A stretch of DNA of 64,000 bases from Halosimplex litoreum (GCF_016065055.1 NZ_CP065856.1:2417836-2481835), one strand, 5' to 3'; positions 1-8,392 are shown, counted from the first letter of the stretch. Numbers and translations: made by a program. The notes: generated by a model not told the origin, from the sequence alone.

Positions 1-2
1 AG

Positions 3-50
3 GCGAAGCTCGCCGACGCAGCCCTCGACGAGGTCGGCCCCCGGGCCTGA
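3..50 (+). CDS. 3' end of an unidentified gene cut by the window edge
   Basis: An open frame enters from the left edge and ends in TGA at 48-50. The last 15 residues (AKLADAALDEVGPRA) have haloarchaeal amino-acid and third-position GC use. Too little is visible to name the protein. It lies about 90 bp upstream of the DUF123 gene on the same strand, so the two could be co-transcribed. Confidence 0.4.
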   Translation, partial: AKLADAALDEVGPRA

Positions 51-140
51 GTCGGCGACGCCGCCGGGAGGGGGTCCCCGGACGACGCTCGCGACCCGAA
101 CTCGCCAGTCACTTGCCGGTGGCAACCCGAGCGGAGGGCG

Positions 141-584
141 ATGAGCGAGGGGACGTACACGCTGGTCGTCGAACTGCCCGAGTCGGCGACCATCGAGGTC
201 GGAGCGCTGGACGAGTGCGAGTTCGCGGCGGGCGCCTACGCCTACACCGGGAGCGCGCTCGGCCCGGGCGGGTTCGCCCGCGTCGAGCGCCACCGCGAGC
301 TGGCTGCCGGCGAGCGCGACGCCCGCCACTGGCACATCGACTACCTGCTGGGCCACCCCGACGCCGTCGTCGCGGCGGTCGTCCGGACGGCCGGCGCGGA
401 CGTGGAGTGTGTGGTCGGTCGCGACCTCGCCGAGGCGCGGTGGACCGAGCGGGTCGCGGGGTTCGGCGCCTCCGATTGCGACTGCGCTTCGCATCTCGTC
501 TACGCCGCCGACGGCGAGCGGCTCCGGGCGGCCGTCGAGCGGGCCCACGGGACCGCCGGCGGGGCGAGCGATACCGACGGGTAA
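141..584 (+). CDS. DUF123 (GIY-YIG-like) domain protein
   Basis: A 147-residue protein made of one DUF123 domain. Visible family features are the opening TYTLVVELPE strand, the GAYAYTGSALGPGG loop carrying the degenerate GIY-YIG-like motif, the HWHIDYLL segment and the C-terminal CDCASHLVY motif. DUF123 occurs alone or fused to endonuclease III in archaea and is distantly related to GIY-YIG nucleases; the biochemical role is not established. The ATG at 141 starts directly at the conserved domain. The next gene downstream is a histidine kinase with no obvious functional link. The family call is strong; nuclease activity is only inferred. Confidence 0.85.
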   Translation: MSEGTYTLVVELPESATIEVGALDECEFAAGAYAYTGSALGPGGFARVERHRELAAGERDARHWHIDYLLGHPDAVVAAVVRTAGADVECVVGRDLAEARWTERVAGFGASDCDCASHLVYAADGERLRAAVERAHGTAGGASDTDG

Positions 585-660
585 TCGACCGACGAACGAA
601 CTGAAAGAAACTCCCAGGCTTATGGTCGATGTCCGCGAACAACGTGTAGACCGGCCACAT

Positions 661-3438
661 ATGAGCGCGACACCGACGACGATCCGCGTCCTGCACGTCG
701 ACGACGACCCGGACCTCTCGGCGCTGGTCGCGTCGGCGCTCGAACGCGAGGACGACCGCTTCGACGTGACGACGGCGACGAGCCCGGACGAGGGGCTCGA
801 CGTGCTCGCCGACGAGCGGGTCGACTGCGTCGTCTCGGACTACGACATGCCCGGGACGAACGGGATCGAGTTCCTCGAACGCGTCCGCGCGGACCACCCC
901 GACCTCCCGTTCGTCCTCTACACGGGCAAGGGGAGCGAGGAAGTGGCGAGCGACGCCATCTCGGCGGGCGTGACGGACTACCTCCAGAAGGGGACGGGGA
1001 CCGACCAGTACGCGCTGCTGGCCAACCGGATCGACAACGCCGTCTCGGCGGCGCGGTCCCAGCGGGCGCTGACCGAACGCAACCGCCGGCTGGAGACGCT
1101 GATCAGCAACCTCCCGGGGATCGTCTACCGCTGCGAGAACGACCCCGCCTGGCCGATGGAGTTCGCCGCCGGCGAGTGCGTCGAGATCACCGGCTACGAC
1201 GCCGCGACGCTGGAATCGGACGAGGTGAACTGGGGGACGGACGTGATCCACCCCGACGACCGCGACGCGCTGTGGGAGACGATCCAGTCGTCGCTGCGCG
1301 AGGGCGACCCCTTCGAAGTCACCTACCGGATCCGCACGGCCGACGGCGAGATCCGGTGGATGTGGGAGCGCGGGCGGGCCATCGACAGCGACCGCCGCGA
1401 TGCGGGCGCGGAGCGTGGCGGCGCGTGCATCGAGGGGTTCATCACCGACGTGACCGAGCGCAAAGAGCGCGAGCAGACCCTCGAACGCTACCGGAGCATG
1501 GTCGACGCGATGCCCAACGCCGCGTGTATCTACGACACCGACGGTCGCTTCGCCCTCGTCAACGACCACCTCGCCGACTTCCTGGGGACGGCTCCCGAGG
1601 AGCTCGAGGGGACGAAGAGCGTGCTCGTCGAGGAGATCCGGGCCGGGGCCGACGGCGACCCGTTCGGCGCGCTCGTCGACGGCGAGCGCGAGACGGTCCG
1701 CGGCGAGGTCGAGGCGCGGTTCCCCGGCTACGGCCGGGCGGTCGTCGACTACCGACTGGCGCGACTGGAGATCGACGGCGAACTGGACGGCGTCGTCGCG
1801 ATCGGCCGCGACGTGACCGAGCGCCGCGAGCGCGAGCGGGAACTCGAGGCGACCGGCGCCCGGCTGGAGGCGCTGGTCGACAACTCCCCGGACATGATCG
1901 ACGTGCTCGACCCCGAAGGGCGGATCGTCGACGTGAACCCGCGACTCTGCGAGGCGCTGAACCGCGAGGAGGACGAGTTGCTCGGACGCCCCGTCTGGGA
2001 GGTCGACGAAGCGGTCGATCCCGGATCGGTGCGGTCGCTGCTGGACGGGATGGACGTCGGCGAGTCCCGGAAGTTCGACGGTCGCTATCGCCGGGCCGAC
2101 GGGTCGACGTTCCCCGTGGAGGTCCACTTGGTCCGCGTCGACCTCCGCGGGGCCGACCGGTATCTCGCGGTGTCGCGGGACATCACCGAGCGCAAGCGCC
2201 GCGAGGACGCGCTGGCCGGGCTCACGGACGCGACCGAGGGGTTCATGGACGCCCCTGACCCCGAAACCGTCGCCGAACACGCCGTCGAGACCGCTCGGTC
2301 CGTCCTCGGTCGCGACATCAACGGCGTCTGGCTGGCCGACGACGCGGGCGAGGAGCTCCGCCCGGTCGTCCAGACCGACGCGGCCGACGCGCTGTTCGAC
2401 GAGATGCCCGCCTTCGACGGCGGGTGCGAGGGCGAACGTGGGGACGAAGGTGCGACGAGCCTCGCCTGGGAAGCCTTCCAGACCGGCGACATCGTCGTCT
2501 GCGAGGAGTTGGCCGACGAGCCCGACCGCTACAACCCCGACACGCCGCTGTCGAGCGAGATCGTCCTGCCGCTGGGCGAGTACGGCGTCGCGGCCGTCGG
2601 CGCGACCGACCCCGCCGACTTCGACGAGGTCGACGTGTCGCTGGCACACGTCTTCGCCAGTACCGTCGAGGCGGGCCTCGACCGGGCCGCCCGCGAGGCG
2701 GAATCCCGTCGCCACCGCCGGGAGCTCGAACGACAGAACGACCGGCTCGACGAGTTCGCGAGCATCGTCTCCCACGACCTTCGCAACCCCCTGCAGGTCG
2801 CGACGGCCCGGCTCGATTTCGTCCGCGAGGAGTGCGACAGCGACCACCTCGACACCGTCGAGCGCGCCCACGACCGCATGGAGGCGCTCATCGAGGACCT
2901 GCTCACACTCGGTCGCGAGGGCAAGGCCGTCCTCGACATCGAACCCGTCGACCTCGACACGGTCACCCGCTCGTGCTGGCGGAGCCTCCGTACACCCGAG
3001 GCGACCCTCGCCCTCGAGACCGACGCGGCCGTCCACGCCGACCGGAGCCGCCTCCAGCAACTGCTGGAGAACCTGCTCGCCAACGCTGTCGAGCACAGCT
3101 CGACGACCCCTCGCTCGCACGCTCACGACGACGACGCCGAGCACGGCGCCCCGGACGACCGACCGCGGACCGACGGCTCGCCCGACACCGTGACGGTCCG
3201 GGTCGGCGAACTGGCCGACGGGTCGGGTTTCTTCGTCGCCGACGACGGAACCGGGATCGACGAGAGCGAGCGCGACCGCGTGTTCTCCAGCGGCTACTCG
3301 ACCGCGACGGAGGGGACCGGGTTCGGCCTCTCCATCGTCGAACAGATCGCCGACGCCCACGGCTGGTCGGTCGCCCTCGTCGAGAGCGAGGCCGGCGGCG
3401 CGCGCTTTGAGGTCCGGGGCGTCGAAACCACGGCGTAG
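661..3438 (+). CDS. Hybrid sensor: receiver-PAS-PAS-PAS-GAF histidine kinase
   Basis: A 925-residue soluble signalling protein with no membrane segments. A receiver domain occupies about residues 8-125, with acceptor Asp60 in VVSDYDMPG and a conserved Lys in LYTGKG. Three PAS domains follow (about 150-280, 285-395, 400-510), each ending in the usual DVTER or DITER motif. A GAF domain spans about 520-680. The kinase core has His705 in IVSHDLRNPLQ, an N box LLENLLANAVEH and G boxes DDGTGIDE and GTGFGLSI. Between the N and G1 boxes is a roughly 30-residue His/Asp-rich insert. An upstream in-frame start at 409 would overlap the DUF123 gene; the ATG at 661 opens exactly at the receiver and is preferred. 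Such proteins sense redox, light or small ligands in haloarchaea; no output partner is adjacent. Confidence 0.93.
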   Translation: MSATPTTIRVLHVDDDPDLSALVASALEREDDRFDVTTATSPDEGLDVLADERVDCVVSDYDMPGTNGIEFLERVRADHPDLPFVLYTGKGSEEVASDAISAGVTDYLQKGTGTDQYALLANRIDNAVSAARSQRALTERNRRLETLISNLPGIVYRCENDPAWPMEFAAGECVEITGYDAATLESDEVNWGTDVIHPDDRDALWETIQSSLREGDPFEVTYRIRTADGEIRWMWERGRAIDSDRRDAGAERGGACIEGFITDVTERKEREQTLERYRSMVDAMPNAACIYDTDGRFALVNDHLADFLGTAPEELEGTKSVLVEEIRAGADGDPFGALVDGERETVRGEVEARFPGYGRAVVDYRLARLEIDGELDGVVAIGRDVTERRERERELEATGARLEALVDNSPDMIDVLDPEGRIVDVNPRLCEALNREEDELLGRPVWEVDEAVDPGSVRSLLDGMDVGESRKFDGRYRRADGSTFPVEVHLVRVDLRGADRYLAVSRDITERKRREDALAGLTDATEGFMDAPDPETVAEHAVETARSVLGRDINGVWLADDAGEELRPVVQTDAADALFDEMPAFDGGCEGERGDEGATSLAWEAFQTGDIVVCEELADEPDRYNPDTPLSSEIVLPLGEYGVAAVGATDPADFDEVDVSLAHVFASTVEAGLDRAAREAESRRHRRELERQNDRLDEFASIVSHDLRNPLQVATARLDFVREECDSDHLDTVERAHDRMEALIEDLLTLGREGKAVLDIEPVDLDTVTRSCWRSLRTPEATLALETDAAVHADRSRLQQLLENLLANAVEHSSTTPRSHAHDDDAEHGAPDDRPRTDGSPDTVTVRVGELADGSGFFVADDGTGIDESERDRVFSSGYSTATEGTGFGLSIVEQIADAHGWSVALVESEAGGARFEVRGVETTA

Positions 3439-3634
3439 ACCGACTCCACGCCCCACGGCGACGGCGACACCGCCGCTCGCGGTGGTCGACTCGTGATTCC
3501 CTCGAACGACGCCGCTCCGCTGTCCGACGAGGCCGGTCGTCGGCTCCCGCCGGACGGAGCGGTCGTCACCCGACTCGGCCAGCGGCCCGTTCGGTGACCT
3601 ATCACCACGACGACCGAAAGCGCGTTCTCCCATC

Positions 3635-3964
3635 GTGGAGAAGTATCTCGGGACGCCCGAGGAGAGCCCCGAACTGTACGAAGAGCGCTTACCGGTCACC
3701 CACGTCGAGACCGTCGACTCGCCGCTGTCGCCCCTCCACGGCGTCAACGACCGGCGGGTCCCCGTCTCGCAGGCTCGTATCGTCCGCGAGGCGCTCGAAG
3801 ATGCGAGGTACGAAGCGGGCGAGGGCGGCGACTTCGAGTACGAGGAACTCGGCGAGGGGGGCCACGCCTCCTCCGACCAGGCGCAGAAACTCCGACCGTT
3901 CCGCCTGTTCGACGAGTTCCTCGACCGCCGGGTCGGCGCACCCGCCGAGGACGAGGCCGGCGAC
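3635..3964 (+). pseudogene. Remnant of an S9 (prolyl-oligopeptidase family) peptidase C-terminus
   Basis: A stretch of about 110 residues matches the last part of haloarchaeal S9 peptidases: EKYLGTPEESPELY, then LHGVNDRRVPVSQA with the triad Asp, then a GHASSD-like motif with the triad His. The segment upstream of the catalytic Ser, the nucleophile motif and the beta-propeller are absent. Conserved residues have drifted (SPLLLLHG has become SPLSPLHG, EEGH has become EGGH). The frame runs on to a stop at 4075 through sequence unlike the family. The piece therefore looks like a decayed gene end rather than a working protein. Sequence upstream (3439-3634) holds no recognisable coding matter. Confidence 0.7.
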
Positions 3965-4089
3965 TCAATCCCGGCGGTCGTCGCCGACGGCCGACCTCGG
4001 AATCGGCGAATACTGCCGTTGTGGGGGGCAAGAGTGACGAAACCGCGACTACGCTTATACTGTGTGGGGGCGTAGCACGGACCGAGACG

Positions 4090-4356
4090 ATGGCAGGATC
4101 CGACGGGCACGTCACCACGAGACGGACGGAACGGCGAGCGGCGGCACTGGAACGGGAGACGTCGCGGCGAATCGACGACTCGGGTGCGAGATCCGTCCCG
4201 TCCGAGCGTTCGGTGTCGGCCCGAGCCTGCAACCGGTGCCGGGCGCCCGTCGGACCCGAAGATACCGTCCTGCGGCCCACCGGGAGCGACCGCCTGACGG
4301 TGTCGGAGTGCGCTCGCTGTGGTGCGATCGTCAGTATCGGGCCTCACTCCAGATGA
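4090..4356 (+). CDS. Small unknown protein with a CxxC...CxxC zinc-ribbon-like tail
   Basis: An 88-residue basic N-terminal region followed by a C-terminal CNRCRAP...CARCG pair of CxxC motifs, the pattern of a small zinc ribbon. No family is recognised. A TATA-like CTTATA at about 4052 lies 38 bp before the ATG at 4090, which is preferred over an in-frame start at 4021 upstream of that box. Many haloarchaea encode dozens of such tiny zinc-finger proteins, some affecting biofilm or stress responses; that role is only a family-level possibility here. Moderate confidence that it is a gene. Confidence 0.5.
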   Translation: MAGSDGHVTTRRTERRAAALERETSRRIDDSGARSVPSERSVSARACNRCRAPVGPEDTVLRPTGSDRLTVSECARCGAIVSIGPHSR

Positions 4357-4555
4357 CCGCGCCGGGCGAACGCGCTCGCGTGGCGCAGTGACGTGGCACG
4401 TCCCGACGAAAACCGCCGGTACAGCGTACGGCGGCCGGATCCAGCCGGCCGGGCCGCCGACTTCGAACCGCCGGCCCATCCCCTCGGCGGTCAGCTCGGA
4501 GTCGAAGGGCCGGACGGACGCAGTCGGTATCGCGGCGGGCTCGGTTACGGCAGTC

Positions 4556-4885
4556 TCAGTCTCGGCGTCCCCAGTCGGGGGCCGCCGAGAGCGCCTCGCG
4601 GGCCGTGGCCAGGTCGGTGTCGGCGGCGCCGTAGAACAGTTCGCGGCCGACGGGCGTCCGGACGCGGAGGACGGCGGTGTGGTCGGTCACGTCGAAGACC
4701 GCGACCGCCCACGGCGTCGTGTGACAGCGCCACTCGCCCATCAGCGTCGCGTCGGCCCCGCTCGTCACGCGGTCGCCCAGTTCCCAGCTGAGCCGCGTCG
4801 TTCGGTCCAGCGAGACGGGGACGGCGTCGGGGACCCCGCCGTCGCCACGCCCGGCCGCCCCGTCGCGAGCGCTCTGTGTCGACAT
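4556..4885 (-). CDS. Hypothetical haloarchaeal protein
   Basis: A 109-residue acidic protein with no signal peptide or membrane segment. Segments such as GEWRCHTTPWAVAVFDVTDHTAVLRV and a GRELFYGAADTDLATA tail suggest a small mixed alpha/beta fold, but no family is recognised. An earlier in-frame ATG at 4912 is possible; the one at 4885 (MSTQSA) is chosen because the preceding residues look like leader sequence. The 172 bp downstream to the next plus-strand gene hold nothing I can name. Confidence 0.55.
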   Translation of the reverse strand: MSTQSARDGAAGRGDGGVPDAVPVSLDRTTRLSWELGDRVTSGADATLMGEWRCHTTPWAVAVFDVTDHTAVLRVRTPVGRELFYGAADTDLATAREALSAAPDWGRRD

Positions 4886-4980
4886 ACCATAGCCCACGAC
4901 ACTCCCCATCAAAAATCATCCGCTTCGCTCCCCGGTCGCGTCCGGCGGCCGCCCACGCCTGGCCCACCGCGTCGCCCCGC

Positions 4981-5751
4981 TCAGAGGACGCCGTACTCCT
5001 CGTAGACCTCGTCGATCGGCATCCCCTCCTCGATCTTCCGGCGCTCTTCCTGCTCCTCCTCGTGGATGTCCTCGATGCGCAGGAGTACCTCGTCGACGAC
5101 CTCTCGGGGGATCAGCTGCGCGCCGTCGAAGTCGGCGAACACGAAGTCTCCCGGGCGGATCGTCACGTAATGTGAGAGGTGACCGGGCACGTGGATCGGC
5201 TGGTCGACCTCGATTATCTCCCAGCCGCCGTGCCAGTTGGGCGTCGTGCCTCGCGTGTAGACCGGGAAGTCGTCCATCTCGCCGATGTAGCGCGTGTCGC
5301 GGACGTTGCCCGCACAGAGCATCCCCCGAGCGCCGTGGGCCTTCGCCAGCGTACACGACATCTCGCCGAAGTGGGCCGGTTGCATATCGCCGCCGGTGTC
5401 GAAACAAAGGACCGTGCCGTCGTCTTTCGCCTCGACGGTCCGCATCAGCTCTTTCTGGGGGTGGACGCCGTCGTTTTCTTCCTCCCACTTCTCCTCGAGA
5501 TATTCCTCGACTTCGTCGGTCTTGGGGTAGGTGTGTAGTTTCACTGGAAGCGCCCGACCGGCCAGGGTCTGGCCACGCTCGACGCCGAAGAAGTCCTGGT
5601 CGAAGACGAACCGCCGGACGCCGACGTTGTACAGCGCGTCGGCGACACTCCCGCCGTAGCCCGCCTCCTTGTACCGCTCGATGCGGTCCAGATCCGTGAT
5701 GTCGAGGGTGCGGGGCTCCTCGTCGAGGTCGAAGTCGTACTCGGGACCCAT
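4981..5751 (-). CDS. RraA-like / HMG-aldolase-family protein
   Basis: A 256-residue protein of the RraA fold (formerly annotated dimethylmenaquinone methyltransferase). The characteristic central region is present: GARGMLCAGNVRDTRYIGEMDDFPVYTRGTTP, in which the G-NVRD-R signature binds the carboxylate substrate and metal, followed by IHVPGHLSHYVTIRPGDFVFADFDG. Family members are class II metal-dependent aldolases or oxaloacetate decarboxylases, or inhibitors of RNase E; the first role is more likely in archaea. Start at 5751 (MGPEYDF) rather than 5766. It is divergent from the MBL hydrolase at 6291, with the palindromic element between them. Substrate unknown. Confidence 0.85.
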   Translation of the reverse strand: MGPEYDFDLDEEPRTLDITDLDRIERYKEAGYGGSVADALYNVGVRRFVFDQDFFGVERGQTLAGRALPVKLHTYPKTDEVEEYLEEKWEEENDGVHPQKELMRTVEAKDDGTVLCFDTGGDMQPAHFGEMSCTLAKAHGARGMLCAGNVRDTRYIGEMDDFPVYTRGTTPNWHGGWEIIEVDQPIHVPGHLSHYVTIRPGDFVFADFDGAQLIPREVVDEVLLRIEDIHEEEQEERRKIEEGMPIDEVYEEYGVL

Positions 5752-5851
5752 GAGTCTCGGTTGCACGTGGCGTCCGCTTGATTCTGTGGGTGATCGAAAC
5801 TCTCTCCGGAGTCCGTGGGAGCGAGGTCGTGACGACGAACGACAGCACCGT

Positions 5852-5879
5852 GACCGCAGCTACGAACTGCGTGAAATCC
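5852..5879. repeat. Degenerate third copy of the element's terminal repeat
   Basis: The stretch ending GAACTGCGTGAAATCC resembles the left terminus GAACAGCGTGAAAGCC of the adjacent palindromic element (14 of 16 positions by eye), and both are preceded by GACCGCAG. It may be a decayed end of an older nested insertion, or chance. Low confidence. Confidence 0.35.
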
Positions 5880-5927
5880 CCTCGAACGGTCACCAGTACC
5901 GCGACTGCAGCGAGATCCAGACCGCAG

Positions 5928-6112
5928 AACAGCGTGAAAGCCTCGCCCCTTTCGTTCCCGCCCGCACAGACTGGCCGATCAGCCGACACGGGTGGGAATG
6001 AAAGGGGCCGCGTGCTCCGGGAAGCACGACGACGTAAGCACCGCAGCGAACGGAGTGAGCGAGGCACGCAGCGAGGCGCGCGAGCGGAGCACGCGGGGGC
6101 TTTCACGCTGTT
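5928..6112. repeat. Modular palindromic element, copy A (one-armed)
   Basis: A 185-bp non-coding element. Terminal inverted repeats are AACAGCGTGAAAGCC at 5928-5942 and its complement at 6098-6112. Next to the left end is a hairpin with 18-bp arms at 5946-5963 and 5990-6007, paired apart from positions compatible with G-U pairs. Then comes an arm closed by a perfect 12-bp stem (6008-6019 with 6085-6096; inner strand CGCGTGCTCCG) around a 65-nt loop that carries a conserved core. The same modules recur at 19819-20092 with a different stem sequence. No transposase or protein signal is present; frames crossing it are low-complexity shadows. It could be a MITE-like element, a REP-like palindrome or a structured RNA. 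Confidence 0.85.
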
Positions 6113-6113
6113 T

Positions 6114-6215
6114 GCAGTCGTGGTCGGTCGAGCGGTCGCAGTCGTGGTCGGTCGAGCGGTCGCAGTCGTGGTCGGTCGAGCGGTCGCAGTCGTGGTCGGT
6201 CGAGCGGTCGCAGTC
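6114..6215. repeat. Tandem repeat, 24-bp period, four copies
   Basis: Four exact 24-bp units (6114-6209) plus a 6-bp partial unit start two bases after the right end of palindromic element copy A. The unit contains GTCGTGG and GGTCGAGCGGTCGC. Translated, it would read as VVVGRAVA repeats, but it precedes the ATG of the next gene and has no conserved protein context. Copy B of the element is followed at the same position by a 15-bp-period repeat that also contains GGTCGTGG. Confidence 0.95.
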
Positions 6216-6290
6216 ACCGGACCCCGAATCGCAGACTACGGAAGTTGCTGGGTCACCAGACTGAAGCCCAGGGCGCCCGAGCACACGGCT

Positions 6291-6902
6291 ATGGAAGTCG
6301 TCAACGTCACCGCCGACGCCGAGACGTTCACGAGCAACGCCTATCTCGCGCTCGGCGAGTCGCCGACGCTGGTCGACGCGGGCGCGATGACGGGCGTCGT
6401 CGACGTGATCGCAGAGCACACCGACGACCTCGACCGCGTCGTACTCACCCACCAGCACGGCGACCACGTCTCGCAACTGGACGCCGTCCTCGACGCCTTC
6501 GACGCCGAGGTGTACGCCTACGCCGACCACCCGCGCCGGACGCACGAACTCGCCGATGGCGATACCGTCACCGTCGGCGACGAGACCTGCGACGTCGTCT
6601 ACACGCCGGGCCACGCCGACGACCACGTCTCGCTGGTCTCCGACGCGTCGCTCTTCTCGGGCGACGTGGTCGTCCACGACGACGGCGCCTTCGACGACGG
6701 TAGCTTCGGTCGGACCGACATGGCCGGCCAGTCCCGCGAGCGGCTCGTCGAATCGATCGCGGACTTGCTCGAGCGACTCTCCGGGAGCGTCGAACACATG
6801 TACAGCGGCCACGGCGGCGTCTTCGAGGGTGACGTGCGGAGCGTCGTCGAGCGAGCGCTCGAACGCGCCGAACGCCGCGAGCCGAAGTACCCCGACGAGT
6901 GA
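6291..6902 (+). CDS. Metallo-beta-lactamase-fold hydrolase
   Basis: A 203-residue cytoplasmic MBL-fold protein. The metal site is clear: HQHGDH after a LTH strand, a downstream TPGHADDHVSL His, the SGDVV Asp and a C-terminal SGHGG His. This is the minimal glyoxalase II-like arrangement binding two metals. The ATG at 6291 gives a start directly at the first strand; the frame is open further upstream only through the tandem repeat, which is not accepted as coding. It follows palindromic element A by 179 bp. Substrate cannot be told; glyoxalase II-type thioesters or similar small esters are typical. Confidence 0.88.
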   Translation: MEVVNVTADAETFTSNAYLALGESPTLVDAGAMTGVVDVIAEHTDDLDRVVLTHQHGDHVSQLDAVLDAFDAEVYAYADHPRRTHELADGDTVTVGDETCDVVYTPGHADDHVSLVSDASLFSGDVVVHDDGAFDDGSFGRTDMAGQSRERLVESIADLLERLSGSVEHMYSGHGGVFEGDVRSVVERALERAERREPKYPDE

Positions 6903-7020
6903 GCGCGCCCGCTCGACGAGCGACCGCGCGGGCGCTCGGTGAGTGCGAGCGGGTGTTCCACCCGAAACGGTGGCGTCGCTGTGACGGCAGACGAAAGAGA
7001 GCGGCAGAGAAAAGACCGGC

Positions 7021-7170
7021 TTAGGCGTTGCGGCGCTCTTTGCTCTTGCGGCGGAGCTTCTTGTAGCCGCACTTCCGGCAGCTCTCGGCCTCGACGGAGT
7101 TGCGGGCGTTGCAGCGCATGCAGATCTGCTTCTCGAGCTCGCGTCGTTCCGCGGGTTCGAACTTGGGCAT
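7021..7170 (-). CDS. rpl40e: 50S ribosomal protein L40e
   Basis: A 49-residue basic protein, [13 protein letters not shown] at the start and [12 protein letters not shown] at the end. A C4 zinc site is formed by Cys17-x2-Cys20 and Cys31-x2-Cys34, and the [13 protein letters not shown] block is diagnostic of archaeal L40e, a large-subunit ribosomal protein. The gene is short and easily missed. Reading on the minus strand, a TTTAAG-type TATA box lies about 25 bp upstream of the ATG (around 7191-7197), consistent with a leaderless mRNA. Confidence 0.95.
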   Translation of the reverse strand: MPKFEPAERRELEKQICMRCNARNSVEAESCRKCGYKKLRRKSKERRNA

Positions 7171-7312
7171 ACCCGCCTTTCCGCGTCACCGCGTTTAAGC
7201 GTTGCCTCTCCGAGTCGGCCAGCGCGAAGCGCCCGTCGCGCTCTCTCCGCGTCGGCGACGCTCGCCTGCCGGTTGAACCAGCGTTATCCGGCTCCCCGCC
7301 GAAGTGACCGGT

Positions 7313-8392
7313 ATGAGCGACCTGTACGACGAGATAGCGGATCTCCCCCTCGCGGTCGAGGGATTCGACCTGGACCGCCACGAGATGGACACCTCCGCCG
7401 GGTTCACGCGCGTGACGACCGTCGTCGAACTGCACGGCCCCGACGGGAAAGTGGGCCGCGGCGAGGACGTCGCCTACGACACCGAGGACCACGACCGGCT
7501 GCGCGAGGCCCACGAGGGCGGCGCCCTCGACTGGGAGTTCGCCGGTGAGTACGCCTTCGACGAGTTCTCGACGGCGCTGGACGACGTCGAGCTGTTCCCC
7601 GAGCCGCCCGAACAGGAGACCGCCCGGCAGTACCGCCGATGGGCCGTCGAGAGCGCGGCACTGGATCTCGCGCTCCGACAGGCCGAGACGACGTTCGCCG
7701 ACGCGCTCGGCCGGAGCTACGACCCCCTTCGGTTCGTCGTCTCGACGCGCCTCGACACCGAGGACGACCCCTCCGCCGAGCGGATCCACGAGTGGCTCGA
7801 TATCGACCCCGCGATGGAGTTCAAGCTCGATCCCACCGACGAGTGGACCGCGGCGCTGATGGACGACCTCGCCGCGACCGACAGCGTGCGCATCCTCGAC
7901 CTGAAGAGTTACTACGAGGGCACCGAGGTCGACACCGACGCCGACCCCGAACGCTACCGCCAGGTGGCCGAGGCGTTCCCCGACGCCGTGCTGGAGGACG
8001 CGAAGTTCACCGACGAGACCGAAGAGATCCTCGACGGCGTCGCCGACCGACTCTCCTGGGACTACCCGGTCGTCGACGTCGAGAGCGTCGAGAACCTGCC
8101 GATCGAGCCGGAGTGGCTGAACATCAAGCCCTCGCGCTTTGGCACCGTCTCCGACCTGCTCGACACGATCGAGTACTGTCTGGAACGCGATATCACGCTG
8201 TACGGCGGCGGCCAGTACGAACTCGGCGTCGGGCGCGAGCACCTCCACGCCGTCGCCTCGGTGTTCTACCCCGACGGTCCGAACGATATCGCGCCGAGCG
8301 CCTACCACAGTCCAGAGCCGCACGCGGACGTGCCTGCGAGCCCGCTGGCCGTGCCCGAGGATCCGGTCGGGCTGCGCTGGTCGCGGGAGTGA
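7313..8392 (+). CDS. Enolase-superfamily (mandelate racemase / muconate cycloisomerase-like) protein
   Basis: A 359-residue protein with enolase-superfamily signatures: a MEFKLDP Lys at the end of a barrel strand, then candidate metal ligands in sequence (Asp in RILDLKSYYEG, Glu in VLEDAKFTDE, Asp in YPVVDVESV), then NIKPSRFGT with a catalytic-type Lys. An AVESAALDLALRQ helix is typical of the capping and barrel boundary. Members abstract a proton alpha to a carboxylate on two metals, as in sugar-acid dehydratases, cycloisomerases or epimerases. The substrate is unknown. The gene is tail-to-tail with a TrmB regulator and near an RraA-like aldolase, which hints at sugar-acid catabolism by context only. 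ATG at 7313 is chosen over GTG at 7304. Confidence 0.75.
   Translation: MSDLYDEIADLPLAVEGFDLDRHEMDTSAGFTRVTTVVELHGPDGKVGRGEDVAYDTEDHDRLREAHEGGALDWEFAGEYAFDEFSTALDDVELFPEPPEQETARQYRRWAVESAALDLALRQAETTFADALGRSYDPLRFVVSTRLDTEDDPSAERIHEWLDIDPAMEFKLDPTDEWTAALMDDLAATDSVRILDLKSYYEGTEVDTDADPERYRQVAEAFPDAVLEDAKFTDETEEILDGVADRLSWDYPVVDVESVENLPIEPEWLNIKPSRFGTVSDLLDTIEYCLERDITLYGGGQYELGVGREHLHAVASVFYPDGPNDIAPSAYHSPEPHADVPASPLAVPEDPVGLRWSRE

Noticed and set aside
109-4479. A very long open frame on the minus strand opposite the first histidine kinase
   Set aside because: It lies antisense to a well-supported multi-domain gene, reads as low-complexity Arg/Pro/Val-rich sequence and matches no family. Such shadows arise from high third-position GC.
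5979-6902. Proteins apparently encoded through palindromic element A and its tandem array
   Set aside because: The repeated residues (VVVGRAVA or CDRSTDHD) are translations of the DNA repeat; start sites with promoter or family support lie downstream.
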